Assembly: GCA_049999765.1 (NCBI GenBank)
Contig: JBNGIQ010007699.1
Location: forward strand, 1 to 21,562
DNA from: Phaeoceros laevis
Lineage: Eukaryota; Anthocerotophyta; Anthocerotopsida; Notothyladales
Length of the DNA: 21,562 nucleotides
Reading direction: 5' to 3'
A program made the translations under genes and the position numbers. Below the pieces are notes generated by a model. It saw nothing but the letters and a program-made list of their open reading frames with translations, was not told where the DNA came from and ran no database searches. This document shows positions 1 to 11,240 of the stretch, piece after piece (the stretch's first letter is position 1; each line of letters opens with the position of its first letter).

Positions 1-947
1 GCGTCAGTGCTTGTCGGGTCCTGGGGTGGGGGTCCCAGGAAGGGAGTGCCGGGGAAGGGCAAGGCGGCGTCGTCCAAGTATGCCGAGGACGCGCCGTGGA
101 GGAAGAACAGTGGGGAGAAGGCTGTTCCCATCATCTCGCAGGGAGCTATTTTCAGTGTTCGGGAGGGCCCTAATTTTCATTACGCCATGAGCATCATGAA
201 GGTTGCACCTTGTTCTGCCCGCGTCTTTGCTGACTTTTGGACTTTTCTTCTCTGAGCTGGAGTGGATTTTGTGTGAGTTGCTGATACTGGACGACCTGGA
301 ATTGTGAACGTTGCAGAGCTTTGAGGAAGAGTCGTTTGTGTTTTTTTTGGCTGCATTCTGATGTTGTGGTGCTTGAGGTTGTGGTGCAGACAGAGCAAGG
401 GTTTTAGGTTTTTGTGCTGACTGTAGTATTGAATTTTTTGTTTTTGCAGCATCCGGATCCCATAGGCATGGGCCTGGCAACCGAGGCTTTTGTGGAGGCG
501 GCAGGCCCAGACTGCATCATCCCAGGGCAACGGAGGCCTGTTAGGATTGGTAGTCTTCAAGTAAGCCTCTCCTGCACAGACTGGTAGAGAAGACTGCCTT
601 TTCTCAAGCTTTTTAACTGCAGATGTGGTTGACGGTGCGGGACTTGTTCTGACATTGTCATTTGTTTTGCGTTGCCAGATTTGGCCCCTCCCGTTTAAAC
701 CTTCTGTGAACCTCAAGGCATTGGAACCCATCGGGAGAGAGCTCAAGACAATTGGCAGAGTACGCACCCTGCTTCCTTCCTGCCTCCACGCCTTCTTCTG
801 CTCTGTCGTCTCTTGTTTCCTAGGAGTCTTTTTCGTTAAACCAGCAATTTTGTGGCTCTGTAACTGAATATCTTTTGTCCCCTGTCTGGCGAACAGCTGC
901 TTGAGAAGGCTTTTGATTTGATGCAAGCGCCTTTTGGTGAAAGGTAG
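1..947 (+). CDS. C-terminal part of an unrecognised conserved-looking plant protein (5' end outside window)
   Basis: Four exons read in one frame: 1-201, 450-560, 679-759 and 897-947, ending at TAG 945-947. All junctions are phase 0 with GT donors and CAG acceptors (gtaagc at 561, gtacgc at 760). This gives about 147 C-terminal residues. The visible protein has a Gly/Lys-rich stretch in the first exon, then HPDPIGMGLATEAFVEAAGP and IIPGQRRPVRIGSLQ, then LKALEPIGRELKTIGR, ending QAPFGER. There are no Cys clusters, membrane spans or catalytic motifs that I recognise. The exon text is clearly more protein-like than the minus-strand reading of the same bases. I do not recognise the family. A chloroplast role is a guess from the next gene only. 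The 5' end, and whether the first exon starts before base 1, cannot be known here. Confidence 0.6.
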
Positions 948-1261
948 CTGGGCTAGCGGATGTTTGCCGACCGTTCGATGTTGTGTAAAAGCATTGGCCG
1001 CACCTACTTAGATACCAGCATCAGTGTGAAGACTGTTCCTCAAGTCTTCCAGAGAAACCAACAAGCTTTCACCATTATGCTAGTTGGAAACACCTGTATA
1101 ATAGTTATGAGGCTCTGTAACAAGCAACCACTTCACCTGGCTCCTAGCAAAATCCCTGAACAATGGGCTGTTCACTGGTGTGACTTAACCATGTTCAGGC
1201 GAAGCCCGATGAGAGCAAGAAATAGCATTGGGAGGTGACGTCAACGCGCTTCAAGCTCACA

Positions 1262-2703
1262 GAGACAATTTTAGGGTCGTGATTTGGAGCGCACCATGTC
1301 ACCTTATCCGACAGCCAGATGTTGCACTGCTAAGAAGATCCAGACACTGCGTCTTTATCGCAAGTGCGGCCTTGTGCTTGTTGCCAGCCTTCACGTCAAA
1401 AGCCATGGCAGCAACCCCGCCTCTTCTCCAGCAAGCTGGCTGCTTATGTGGTGGAGGCTCTAAGATTGCACCCAAGCTCACCGTGACTGACAGCACCAAC
1501 GGTACGTTGAGGAGCTATGGCAGGCGGAATGTGCTCTGTTCGCAACGCATTGACATCCGTGGAGAGCAAACCAGAAATGAGGGGGCTGTGGCTGGTTTTC
1601 AATGGTTTCCGGAGGTAGCTTCTCGGACGGTGGTCAACACAGCGCTGGCAGCTTCAATCAGCCTTGCTCTTTGTTTCGGAAGCGGTACTGCTCGAGTCCC
1701 TGTTTTGTCTGTTAACGGTACGCTTGTGGTGAAAAGATGAGATTGTCCAGGTCTGCCATTACTCATGCTTAAGTTCTGTGGGTGTAGGTTGATCTGTGCG
1801 TCTTCCATGGGCCTTATTCCCGTTCAGGTGTCTCTGTACAGGAGTTGAGATTGCGCAGGCAAGGCCTGAAGGAGTGAACAAGCCGGAGCTCCTTCCCAAA
1901 CAGTTCACCCCTGTTATTGACATAGCTGGATTCTTGTCAGGCGGACAGGTGGCAATTGTTCTCCTGCGTCACCAGCTTTCTATAGCGAAACCATCATCGT
2001 ACATGCAGATGTCTGATTCCGGAAGCGCTGAATGTCTTCCGTTGCCTCATTTGCAGGAGGATCGTATCGTTGCAGCTGTGAACAAAATTGAAGAGGACAC
2101 TGGTTTCAAGCTCAGAGTTCTTGCTCAGAACTATCCAAACACTCCAGGTTTGTGTGGCTCGGTGTGAGCAGATCTGTGACCATTCTTATGCCAACATCCA
2201 CCACAGCCTCTCGATATTCATTACCAGGTCTGGTGTCTGTGTAGGTTTGGCAATAAGGGACTTCTGGAAGGTTGATGACAACACCATCGTCTTTGTAGCT
2301 GATCCTAGTTTGGGCAAGTCTTCTGAGTCTCTTCGCCTTGTGATTGACTAACTTCCTGTCTTCAATCAAAACACTTGACAAGGTCTATGTACTGATGCTC
2401 CTTACTCTTGGCAACAGGCAACATTCTTAACTTCAACGTCGGTGCAACTGTTGATCTAAACGTGCCTAGAAGTTTTTGGAGTCGGCTTGCTGGCAAGTAT
2501 GGGAACATCTTTTACTGGCGTGAAAACGTAAGCCTGCCACCCTGTTTGAAAAGCTTGCTTGATTCTGCATATCTCAGCTTGTAATGGCAGTTTGTGTCTG
2601 GCGTGTACAGGGTGAAGATGCATCCATCGAGGCAGCTGTCAGTGCTATCGGATCTTGCTTGAGAGAACCCGCTGGAGCATTCGCTTGCTCGGAGATAGAT
2701 TAG
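1262..2703 (+). CDS. TPM-domain-like thylakoid-lumen protein, chloroplast
   Basis: Exons: up to 1501, then 1842-1948, 2057-2147, 2245-2313, 2418-2527 and 2611-2703 (TAG 2701-2703); junction phases agree throughout. The first visible exon carries a bipartite lumen-targeting signal: RRSRHC, a hydrophobic core and AMA-A, as in Tat substrates of the thylakoid. The mature part runs KPELLPKQFTPVIDIAGFLS, IEEDTGFKLRVLAQNYPNTP, DDNTIVFVADP, NILNFNVGATVDLNVPRSFW and a C-terminal SCLREP segment. This order resembles the TPM fold of TLP18.3/Psb32, which takes part in photosystem II repair; assignment to that fold is from memory of the family. The intron at 2314-2417 appears to start with GC. The start is unresolved: the frame is open back to 1213 without an ATG, so a short upstream exon is expected and 1262 is only one plausible acceptor. 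Confidence 0.75.
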
Positions 2704-3314
2704 GGTGCATCATGCAATGCCAGCTCAATTGTGTCATGGTGCTGGCGGCTCGTCAGATCCAGGAAGCTGAAGTCAAACACTTGTCCCTTCCTTCCCTCCA
2801 GCTCAGGTTGCTAAGGTTCATACTAGAATCACAGCCACATTACAGCAAGTTCAGAAGTTGTGTGCTTCAAGAGGATGCTCAAAACAAGCAATACACCGTT
2901 CAGCAGAGCTTCTGTGATTCCTTCTTCCGAAAGATCCTGTTATTGCAAGATATCAGCACTGTTACATATCTGATCTCCTGTCCCCCTTCCTGTCTGAGCT
3001 CCTCGAGGAGGCTCTCGTGATGCAATCACCGTGTGGTGAACGAACAGAGACGGTGAATCTTCTGCGGAGCACATTTCGTCCATGCCTCTGGACGTCTCTC
3101 AGTCGGGTAATTTACAATAGTAACTGCTTCACAGCGTTGGCAGTTACTTTTGTCTGCTGTAGGAAGAAAGGAAGTTCAACTCTGGTGGCTCAGTCATGGC
3201 CTTCGGAATGCGACTTGGCATTTTACCACGTGCGTCGAACACGTCTTCCAAGTGATACATAAGCTGAGCTCTCTTGTTGCTGAAGTCATTGCATAGGGAG
3301 GAGGGGGTCTGGCA
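2704..3314. other. Intergenic: 3' UTR and upstream region
   Basis: About 610 bases between the lumen-protein stop and the AIG1-like ATG. No frame shows protein-like composition across plausible splice sites. It probably holds the 3' UTR of the first gene and the promoter and leader of the next. I see no clear TATA box or repeat. Confidence 0.5.
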
Positions 3315-4633
3315 ATGGCTGAGGAGCGGCCCCTTTTGGCCAAGGGCCAGCCGTCTCTGACCTCCAATGCCGCTCTCTACATCGTCCACCTCATGTCCTT
3401 CACGCTGTGAGCACTTTGGCTGCGTTGTGATTTTTTTGTTTTGCTTCAGCTTTGCTACTTCAGTAGTTGTGAGCACATCCCGCGGACCTTGTCATGATTT
3501 CTCGTCTTTCCAGGTATGCCTACGCATTTTTCTGGCATTTCGGGAGCGAAGCTGCAAAGCTGCCGCAGGCGCAAGGATTCGGATCCTTTACTCAGGTGGG
3601 TAGGAAAAAATTGGTTGCTTGCTTGCAGCAGTGTTCAGTGATCTGACATCAGGATGTCGTTGTTGTGCCGGCAGTACCTCACGTCCTGCACTTTTTTCTT
3701 CCACACTTTCACTCTGTTGATTGTCATGCTTTCCCATCGTCTTCCAGAGGTAAGCCTTTGTGAATACTTCATGTTGTGATCGAAGTTGCTGTCCTTGGCC
3801 TTCAATTGATTTCACAATGCATATTCAGTTCTGAGCAATGTCATGGAGCATGTCCAGGTGAAGGCACTGGGAAGACTGGCAGACGATTTGTCTTGTGCAG
3901 TTTTTGCAATAACTCATGTCTGCAATTTCATGTTCTGGTTGAAGTTTGTCTTCACTCTTCCACCAAGTCCTAGCGAACCGGGGGAGAAACCCTTTGTGTG
4001 AGCTGGTCAATGCTTTCCCTTTCTCAGCAGCATCTTATTTTAGCCCTCACTCGGTTTACAGACTTGGTTCTTCCCTTACTGAATTGATTGACTGCCTCTC
4101 CTGTTTGCAGACTTGTAGCACCTCCTTTTTGGCTAGTTATGACCCTGCACGCGTTGAGCTCTGTCATCGCTGCTCTCGATCTCCTACTGGCACAACGAAG
4201 CTTCAGGTACGGTCTCGGGTTTACAACAACTTGTGCTTCAGAGCTCAGCGTTCACAGATCTGGATTAGGTCATGACGAATCCCCTTGGGTCCATCTGGCA
4301 GCAAGACATCCTGGAACATCACTAGGAGCTTCTGCGGCTTATTCGTCGCATGGTTTCACATATGTACCTGGGTCAATAAGGTGAGAAACATAGCTCCTGC
4401 TTTTTCGTGCGTGTAGCAGCATTGGAAGCTCAAACCTTACAACTCCAGATGATCAACAATTGAGTTTCATTGGCCATGTGCAGCGGTATCCGTATCCCTT
4501 CATGAACGCGATACCTCAACCTCAGAGCACCATTCTTATTTCGGTGCTGGCCTACGCGGCCATCAGGTCTTGTTTCAGGTTGGGATCCCGACTCGCAAAC
4601 TCGGCGGAGTCGAGCAACGAAAAAGATCTTTAG
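3315..4633 (+). CDS. FAR-17a/AIG1-like integral membrane protein (probable lipid hydrolase family)
   Basis: Seven exons: 3315-3406, 3514-3595, 3675-3749, 3858-3997, 4111-4206, 4326-4380 and 4484-4633. They total 690 bases, giving 229 aa and TAG at 4631-4633; all phases match. ATG 3315 begins MAEERPLLAKG, followed by several hydrophobic spans (IVHLMSFTLYAYAFFWHFGS, YLTSCTFFFHTFTLLIVML, ADDLSCAVFAITHVCNFMFW, PPFWLVMTLHALSSVIAALD), a W-rich exon 6 and YPYPFMNAIPQP near the end. WHF at the end of the first block, the LADDLS motif and YPYPF match the plant FAR-17a/AIG1 family. Animal members (AIG1, ADTRP) are multi-pass threonine hydrolases of fatty-acid esters of hydroxy fatty acids using a Thr and a His; T61 and H143 sit in the matching spans, which is inference. 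The small exon 6 (55 bases) was placed by frame and family similarity and is the least certain. Confidence 0.85.
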
Positions 4634-5413
4634 CTTCTGTCCTCTACCGTTCTTTGCACAGACCGGCGTCTAAGCAGAACTCACAAACCCCTCGCAATTT
4701 GCTCACAGTAGCCTAAGAATTTCATGGCTAAGTCTAAACAGGAGGAAGCGAATTCTATCCCGCAGGGTATGCTGAGCTCGGTGTAGCAAAAAAGGCATGT
4801 TGTATGGCACTCATGGAAGAGGCTGAAAGAGCCATACAGTACAACACGACTTTTGTCCAAAGAGTATTTATCCTTCGTTTGTTTCGAGAAACGCGTGACG
4901 CGTGTAGCGTGGACGTTTGTCGCTACATGCTTTCAGTGGGAGGGAGAGTCTGTGAGACCCACGCGTCGGAACTTGATGCCACAGCAGCTACCGCTTGGTT
5001 TGCTTTGTTGGCGGACTGCCGGAGACACAATCGCCGTGTTCTGCGCAGTGAATGCATCTTGCATAGTGTGAGGTTTTGATTGGATTCTGGCTTTGCCATT
5101 CCGATTCTCTCCTTCAGCTGGTAGGGAAGTGTTGCTTTCCTGCACTTCTTGGAGGCTCGTCAGCAGCTCAAGGTTTGTCCAGCAGATGAACAACACGTCT
5201 CCGCGGCTTCCTACGCTTCTGCTACTTTCTTTGTGCTGTGGAATTTTCTCTCAGAGTGCGGGTTTTCGTCTGCAGACCACTCCAAGAATCCAAGACCACT
5301 CCAAGAATCCAGCTTGTTGAGAAACACCGGCCGATCTAGTTGACAGCGTCGTCTCCTGTGCGATAAGACCAGCTGAGACGCGTAAACCGTTAGGGAGCTT
5401 CATTCAGCTCACC
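4634..5413. other. Intergenic: 3' region of AIG1-like gene and 5' region of RABF1
   Basis: No supported gene. An open frame at 4804-5079 has no recognisable domain and no splice or codon pattern like its neighbours. The last 140 bases probably belong to the RABF1 leader and contain a short tandem repeat (5275-5312). Confidence 0.45.
5275..5312. repeat. 19-base tandem duplication (2 copies)
   Basis: Two adjacent copies of gaccactccaagaatccaa, at 5275-5293 and 5294-5312; the second differs only in its last base. It lies about 100 bases before the RABF1 ATG, so probably in the 5' leader or core promoter. Confidence 0.9.
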
Positions 5414-7291
5414 ATGGGCTGCTCAGCGTCCACTCAGGGTACGTTCTGCGTCGTCATCTCACACCTGTGCCAAACCCTTGCTTGGAATCTCTCAAGCTCT
5501 CGTGTGAGATATCTACCGTCCACTCTGTTGGGGGAAAGAGGATACTATGATCTGGATATCTTTATCTGAAAGTCGCTGCCAGTTGTAGCTTAGCCATGTA
5601 TGTCACGTTTGTTGTCTACTCTAATTGATGTCTACCACCTGGAGTACTGAGGTATCCAGTGATATTCAGTCCCGCAGAAGAATTGTTGTTTGTGAATAAG
5701 TGGACTGCAGTCCTTGGTGTCATTGGCGACTAAATGAATCGCACTCGTTCATGTCAATCTATCTCTCATCAGCAAAGGGGCCAGGACAAGGACGACTCAC
5801 AGGTCTCAACCAAGAGCCTGGAGAAACATTTGACTCAAAAAATCTGCGAATAAAGGTATTGTGGACGAGATTCTGTGATGTGGAATTGCCGTAGGAGTGA
5901 TGTGCAGTTTGGTTGACAAAATCTGCAATGCTACATCTGAGAAGTAATTAGCTGTAGTGAGAAGTGAAAGCCATATGCAGTTTGTACTTCGAAAGCAGCG
6001 TCAGTCTGATGGCTTGATGTTGCAGCTGGTGCTTCTAGGTGACTCAGGGGTGGGAAAAAGCTGCATAGTTCTGAGATTTGTCCGAGGCCAGTTTGATCCT
6101 GCTTCAAAGGTACTGTCAATGCCAATTTTAAGTTTTGACATCATCTCATCCTCTGAAGTCCCTCTGGTTCAAATGAGTCCATGATCAAACTGAATTGCCT
6201 TGTTGTTCTAGGTTACTGTTGGGGCTTCCTTCCTATCTCAAACTGTTGCGTTGCAAGATTCTACAACTGTCAAGTTTGAGATCTGGGACACGGCAGGTCA
6301 AGAAAGGTGTGAAGACGTGACCTGTTTTCATTCTCACAGTCAGCAGACTTGAGGTCTTCTTGTCCCACTTATAGTGAGTCCTTTCAGTGTAAATTTGTGT
6401 TGTGTTATGGGTTTCTAGATGTTGTAGGAATTTGATTGTTCTTTCTTCTTACCGATTGGCAGATAGAAAACGGGTCATTTCTTCACATCCACAGCGCAAG
6501 GGTGTGAAGATGTAACCTGTTTTCCTTCTGCGAATCAACAGATTTGAGGTCATCTTGTCCACATAGAGTGAGTCATTTTAGTCTAAATTTCCGTCATGTC
6601 ATGGTTTTCTAGAGGGTGGAGGAATTTCTTATCCCTGAATTCCGGGCTGTGATCCAGGTATGCTTCACTAGCACCTCTGTACTATCGGGGAGCCTCAGCA
6701 GCAGTCGTCGTGTATGATATTACAAACGTTGATTCTTTCCAAAAAGCACAATTCTGGGTGAAGGTGGGTGCTCCAATGCCTTCTGACCAGATTCTGTGCT
6801 TCATGTTTTTCCGTTTATCAATGGGAATCCTGAAGGGTTGCAAACCTATCCAGGAACTACAAAAGCACGGAACTCCAGGCATAGTGATGGCTCTTGTTGG
6901 AAATAAGGCAGATCTCGCGGACCAACGTGTTGTGAAGCAAGAGGTAGGGTGCTAGAAATATGGGTTTATCATTATGATGTTCCTTATGATGCACGCTGTA
7001 GTGTAGACATATTGTTCTGTAGGAAAGCCTTCATCTCACTGTTTTGGTTGTGTTTATGGCAAACAGGATGCCCAAGCTTACGCTGAAGCCAATAGCATGT
7101 TTTTCATCGAGGCATCAGCAAAAACTGCGAATAACGTGAATGAGTTGTTTCAGGTATAGTGCTCGGGTTCGCACAGCGAAGTTTGCTTATCGAGCTTTGA
7201 TCATCTTGCCTGTATGATGGAGGTTCTTACACATTAGTTCATTGTACAGGAAATCGCCAAGAGATTACCAAGAGGGACCTCGAAGGAATGA
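5414..7291 (+). CDS. RABF1: ARA6/RABF1-type plant Rab5 GTPase
   Basis: Eight exons: 5414-5438, 5803-5855, 6026-6109, 6212-6306, 6658-6763, 6854-6943, 7067-7153 and 7250-7291 (TGA). They total 582 bases and 193 aa, and all phases agree. The protein starts MGCSASTQ, the N-myristoylation (G2) and palmitoylation (C3) signal that defines the plant-specific ARA6 group, and ends RLPRGTSKE without the C-terminal Cys pair of ordinary Rabs. GTPase motifs are complete: P-loop GDSGVGKS (31-38), switch I region with T56, WDTAGQE (79-85), NKAD (138-141) and EASAK (166-170). The catalytic Gln of WDTAGQE is present, so GTP hydrolysis should be normal. The family acts on endosomes, in Arabidopsis in trafficking from endosomes to the plasma membrane or vacuole. 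Exon 1 encodes only eight complete codons and is separated by a 364-base intron. Confidence 0.95.
6303..6632. repeat. Diverged direct duplication inside RABF1 intron 4
   Basis: Two related copies of about 135 bases, at about 6303-6437 and 6498-6632, offset by about 193-195 bases. Shared landmarks in order are ggtgtgaaga, acctgtttt, cagattt/cagactt then gaggtc, cttgtcc, agtgagtc, taaattt, gtttctaga/ttttctaga and aggaattt. The first copy begins at the real donor site (6307), so the second carries a donor-like copy at 6502. The duplication explains why this intron (351 bases) is three times longer than most introns nearby. Confidence 0.85.
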
Positions 7292-7993
7292 CTAGGTTTC
7301 ACATAGAGCTTGTACATCTTTAGGTGGTGCGACTTGAACTCTTGAAGTTGTTGAAACCTGAGGTGGTGTCCGTTGTGGTTATCATGAGTAAAGCACCTAA
7401 AATTCGTGGTCAATCGCAAGCCACCTACCTACTGGCAAGGGCATCATGCATTCATACAAGCTTTACTGGACTAGCCATGCATTCGGCTACAGAAGAGAGA
7501 AGCTCCGCGGCTCAAAGTGTTCCACGTGCCGATGCAGGTCGTGGTCTCACTTGCATCACTTCGCCGGTTGCTACGTTGGCGCATTTGCCTGGTCGGTTTT
7601 GAGAGCTTTCCGCACGAGCATTTGAGCAATTCAGACACCTCGCACTCGGTACTTGGTTGGTTTATCTGGCCTTAACAGTGCATGCGCGCAGGCTGGGGAC
7701 TGCGGTTTCCGGTCCAATCCATTCGTTAGGTTGCGGTCATGGAATCCATCGGATTTAGCAATCGTGCCTGAGTGCCGAAACGTTGTATGGCAGTCACTGC
7801 TGGTGGAGTATCCCTCAAGGAATTGGCTGTTGGCTGGAGATCCAGGAGGCGAGTTTGTCGACTAGTTGCAAAATCTATTACCCTTGTATTTCAACAGGCG
7901 TCTTGCGTCGGGAATGTCTAAGAGAATTTGATCCTATTTGGCCGAGGAGAATTCAGAGCGCTGCACCTGTGAAGGCTCGACTGCAGACAGGAA
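7292..7993. other. Intergenic between RABF1 and COQ8
   Basis: About 700 bases with no supported gene. It presumably contains the RABF1 3' UTR and the COQ8 promoter and leader. Short open frames here lack recognisable domains, and I see no TATA box or clear repeat. Confidence 0.45.
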
Positions 7994-10822
7994 ATGACTG
8001 GAAACGGGGTGTCCAGACTACAAGAGCTCGTGAAATTGGCTACCGGTGTAGCCCTAGTGGTGGGAGAAGCAGTTGCAGCTGCTCCACCTCTGAGAAGTCT
8101 AAGAGCTGGAGACCTTGGGGGTGCTGCTAGTGCAACTGTTAAGGGCCTCATTGATGTTGCAGCAGATGTGACTGGCTTGACTCGAGGTCGAGTTCATCGT
8201 TACCGAGCACAAACTCAAATCACGAGAAGTGGGGTTGGTGGAGCAAGACAGTCTACTCCCTTTCAACATTTTGATGAATTCGCTGTACCCGTACGACCGG
8301 AAACAGAATCAGGTCACGACAGAAGCAAGATCAAGACTCAACAACTGCAGGATCAAACGGCACAACGCGTGGAGTCTTCTGCAGCAGCAAGCATATCCGG
8401 AAGGAAACGTGAGCCGCAAGTGACTCCCGCAACGAGTCGTCCAATGAGGCCTACACCTGATGATTTCAGTTACGGGAGCGCAGTTTCTAATGACCGGAAA
8501 GCAAGGGCTCGGTCGGATTTGGCCAAGGAGAAGTCGGAAGAAGCACGTTCATTGTCTGCTGGAAAGGTGAATGAGGCTAAACTTGAGGAAGCTTTACAAA
8601 AGGTTGGTGATAGGGCTCCACCGGCCAGGAAGAGACGAAAACCAAGAGAGAGACATGTACCGGCAACCCCTTTTGGGAGAGTACTGGGGTACGTAACTGG
8701 ACTACTGCATGAGAACATCTACCACAAAGCTTGCTCACGTTGCTTATTGCATAATACTTACTATTTGAATTCATCCTAGCTATTGCATTTATTGGGTCTG
8801 TTCTTGAATCAGCAGTCATTGTCAGGTTTGCAGAATTAGGAGCAGGGCTGGTTTGGGGCACCGTTCAAGAGTCGGCTAAGAGGATATGGCAAGGTCAAGG
8901 AGCAAATAGCGGTGGATCTTTGCTATCACCGTTTATGAATGAGCAGAATGCAGAACGGATGGCCCTTGCCCTTTGTCGAATGCGAGGAGCTGCCTTAAAG
9001 CTGGGACAAATGCTTAGCATCCAGGACGAGTCACTTGTTCCTCCTCAGGTACTCGTTTGTAATCCTATTCTGTGCTTCGATGAAGTATTCTCTTACCACA
9101 TTAGCTAGAGATACTTGTTTTTGTTCTGGACAATCGTACAGGAGCACTAACGTGTTCTCAACCTCGTACAGATATTAGCAGCGCTTGAAAGTGTTAGGCA
9201 GGGAGCAGATGTGATGCCCAAGCGGCAGTTGGACAAGGTTCTTGTTGCTGAGCTGGGGCCTGATTGGAGAGACCGCTTGGACAGTTTTGACGAAGAGCCC
9301 ATTGCAGCTGCAAGCATAGGTCAGGTAAACCCTATTGACACAATGAATATGATGTCTTGCCTTCCTGACATGTTAGCCGCTGTCATCTTGCTGTTCTGAG
9401 AAAGTATTGACTGTGGCCTGTCGTTGCACTTCCTGGCTTGGACTGAGCTCAGGTGCATAGAGCAGTGTTGAAAGATGGACGAGTGGTGGCCATGAAAGTC
9501 CAGTACCCTGGTGTTGCAAATAGCATTGACAGTGACATCGAGAATGTGAAGCGGTTGTTGGATTACACTAACCTCATTCCCGAGGGTCTTTACCTTGACC
9601 AAGCTATGAAGGTGAGCCACTGATTTAAGCCGATATAACCATTCTTGTCGACCTCACTAGAAGCAAGGTTGTGATCCCTTTCTTATTATGCAGGTCGCCA
9701 AACAGGAACTTGCTCGGGAATGTGACTATGAACTGGAAGCTTCAAATCAGAAACGATTTAAGGAACTGCTGACAGGAGAACAAGGCTTTCATGTGCCCAA
9801 AGTTATTGATGACTTTTGTAGCAAACGTGTGCTCACAACGGAACTTGTGCCTGGTAAATCAGAAATTTTTCGGTGCTGTTCCGTGATAGCATCTTCAAGG
9901 CAGGGAAATGCTTACTAACAGTCTATTACTCTGAGTTGTCCTGATGCAGGAGTTTCTATTGACAAAGTGGCGCAATTGGGTGAAGAAACTCGCAACCATG
10001 TTGCATCTCGCCTTCTTGCACTTACTCTGATGGAGCTTTTCCAGTTTCGGTTCATGCAGGTGTGATTTCAAGGCTTGCTTGACAGAATGAAGTGGTTTGG
10101 TGTAGTGTAGAAAGGACGTCCAAGGTATGAGTTGTAGTGTGAAGGTCGTGAGGGCACAGGAAGAACTTATTGGAAGTGGGCTGTTGATTGCAGACTGATC
10201 CTAATTGGAGTAACTTTTTATACGATGAGGCCACCGATACAATAAACCTTATAGATTTTGGAGCTGCTAGGGACTATCCGAAAGATTTTGTGGATAATTA
10301 CTTAGTGATGGTATGGTGTAATTTTCATGAAGATTTTATCTGTTGAGCAGCAGACTCTTTTTTCAAGCATATCCATATCAGCATTGCTAACTGGGCTCCT
10401 GTGTGTTTTGACAGGTTCGGGCTTGTGCTGATAAAGACCGAGCAAAAGTGATAGAGATGTCTGTCAAGCTTGGTTTTCTCACTGGCAAGGAGTCCAGAAT
10501 TATGCTGGATGCACATGTTGAAGCAGCTTTTGTGGTGGGAATGCCGTTTTCTCAGCCTGGAGGTTATGACTTTCGCTCAACCAATCTAACCAGGCGGATT
10601 TCAGACCTTGGTACTACTATGTTGAGGCACAGGCTGACCCCGCCTCCAGATGAAGCATACAGTCTACACAGAAAGCTATCTGGTGCATTCTTGGCCTGCA
10701 TCAAGCTGCGAGCAGTTGTGCCGTGCAGAGAAATGTTTTTGGAGGTATATGATAGACACAAATTCTGCACTGTCGAGGATGAGGAGCAAGAGACTCTAAC
10801 TGAGGCACTTGCTTCAGGTTAA
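7994..10822 (+). CDS. COQ8: COQ8/ABC1 (ADCK3-type) atypical kinase-like ATPase for coenzyme Q synthesis
   Basis: Eight exons: 7994-8688, 8826-9048, 9172-9324, 9453-9611, 9694-9853, 9950-10059, 10194-10310 and 10415-10822 (TAA). They total 2025 bases and 674 aa, all in phase. Diagnostic ABC1-family motifs are the KxGQ motif KLGQ (290-293) in [20 protein letters not shown], the alanine-rich loop AAASIGQ (351-357) replacing a normal glycine loop, the nucleotide lysine in VAMK (K372), DPNWSNF (502-508) and DFG (521-523). The C-terminal block has [20 protein letters not shown]. In yeast, animals and plants this subgroup sits in mitochondria and supports the CoQ biosynthetic complex; the exact paralogue group is inferred from the close COQ8-like text. 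The first exon encodes about 230 residues, much of it charged and low in complexity (residues about 80-225), which is probably targeting or linker sequence. ATG 7994 is the first in-frame start; an upstream exon is not excluded. Confidence 0.95.
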
Positions 10823-11240
10823 TAGTTTTAGCTTTGATGAAACATGGAAATTCTTATCTTTGGTCCTAAAATTGCCGTCAAAAGAGTCAGTTTCCCCTTA
10901 CATTGTTATGATCTCCTAGCACTCTCCGGAACATCTGGAAGGTGTTACCTGTGTGATGAACAGATGCTAGAGACTTGCATGACAGGGCGAAGTTGAATTT
11001 TTGGGTTGCAGGTGTTAGAGCGGCACCCCAAACTCTGCATCAGTTAACAAGGGTGTGTGTTTGCAAAATGGAAAGTGCGAAGACTAGGCGGAAGTATCAG
11101 AAGCAAAATAGGATCAAACAGCAAGAGCTGATGTGGGTCAACTCGCGATTGGTTTTGAGGAGTGTCAGGCATTTGGGCTCTGGCGTCTATATTGTTGCCT
11201 GCTTGTTTGCATCGGTGCTCATTCTAGTGTGGTTGCTATG
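10823..11240. other. Intergenic after COQ8
   Basis: About 420 bases with no supported gene; it probably includes the COQ8 3' UTR. A frame starting at 10975 encodes a basic stretch and a hydrophobic tail and runs to 11250, but it has no recognisable domain. Confidence 0.4.

Noticed and set aside
4-926. Two long minus-strand open frames (926-180 and 480-4)
   Set aside because: They lie opposite spliced plus-strand exons with good donors and acceptors, have Ser/Lys/Gln-rich low-complexity composition and no recognisable domain. They are shadows of the plus-strand gene and its introns.
960-1238. Open frame of 92 codons between the first two genes
   Set aside because: No domain or targeting signal. 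It could contain the missing first exon of the lumen-protein gene, but I could not find a donor/acceptor pair with matching phase and reasonable intron length that I trust.
4804-5079. Open frame of 91 codons before RABF1
   Set aside because: No recognisable motif or splice context, and another frame over the same bases is nearly as long, as expected by chance in this composition.
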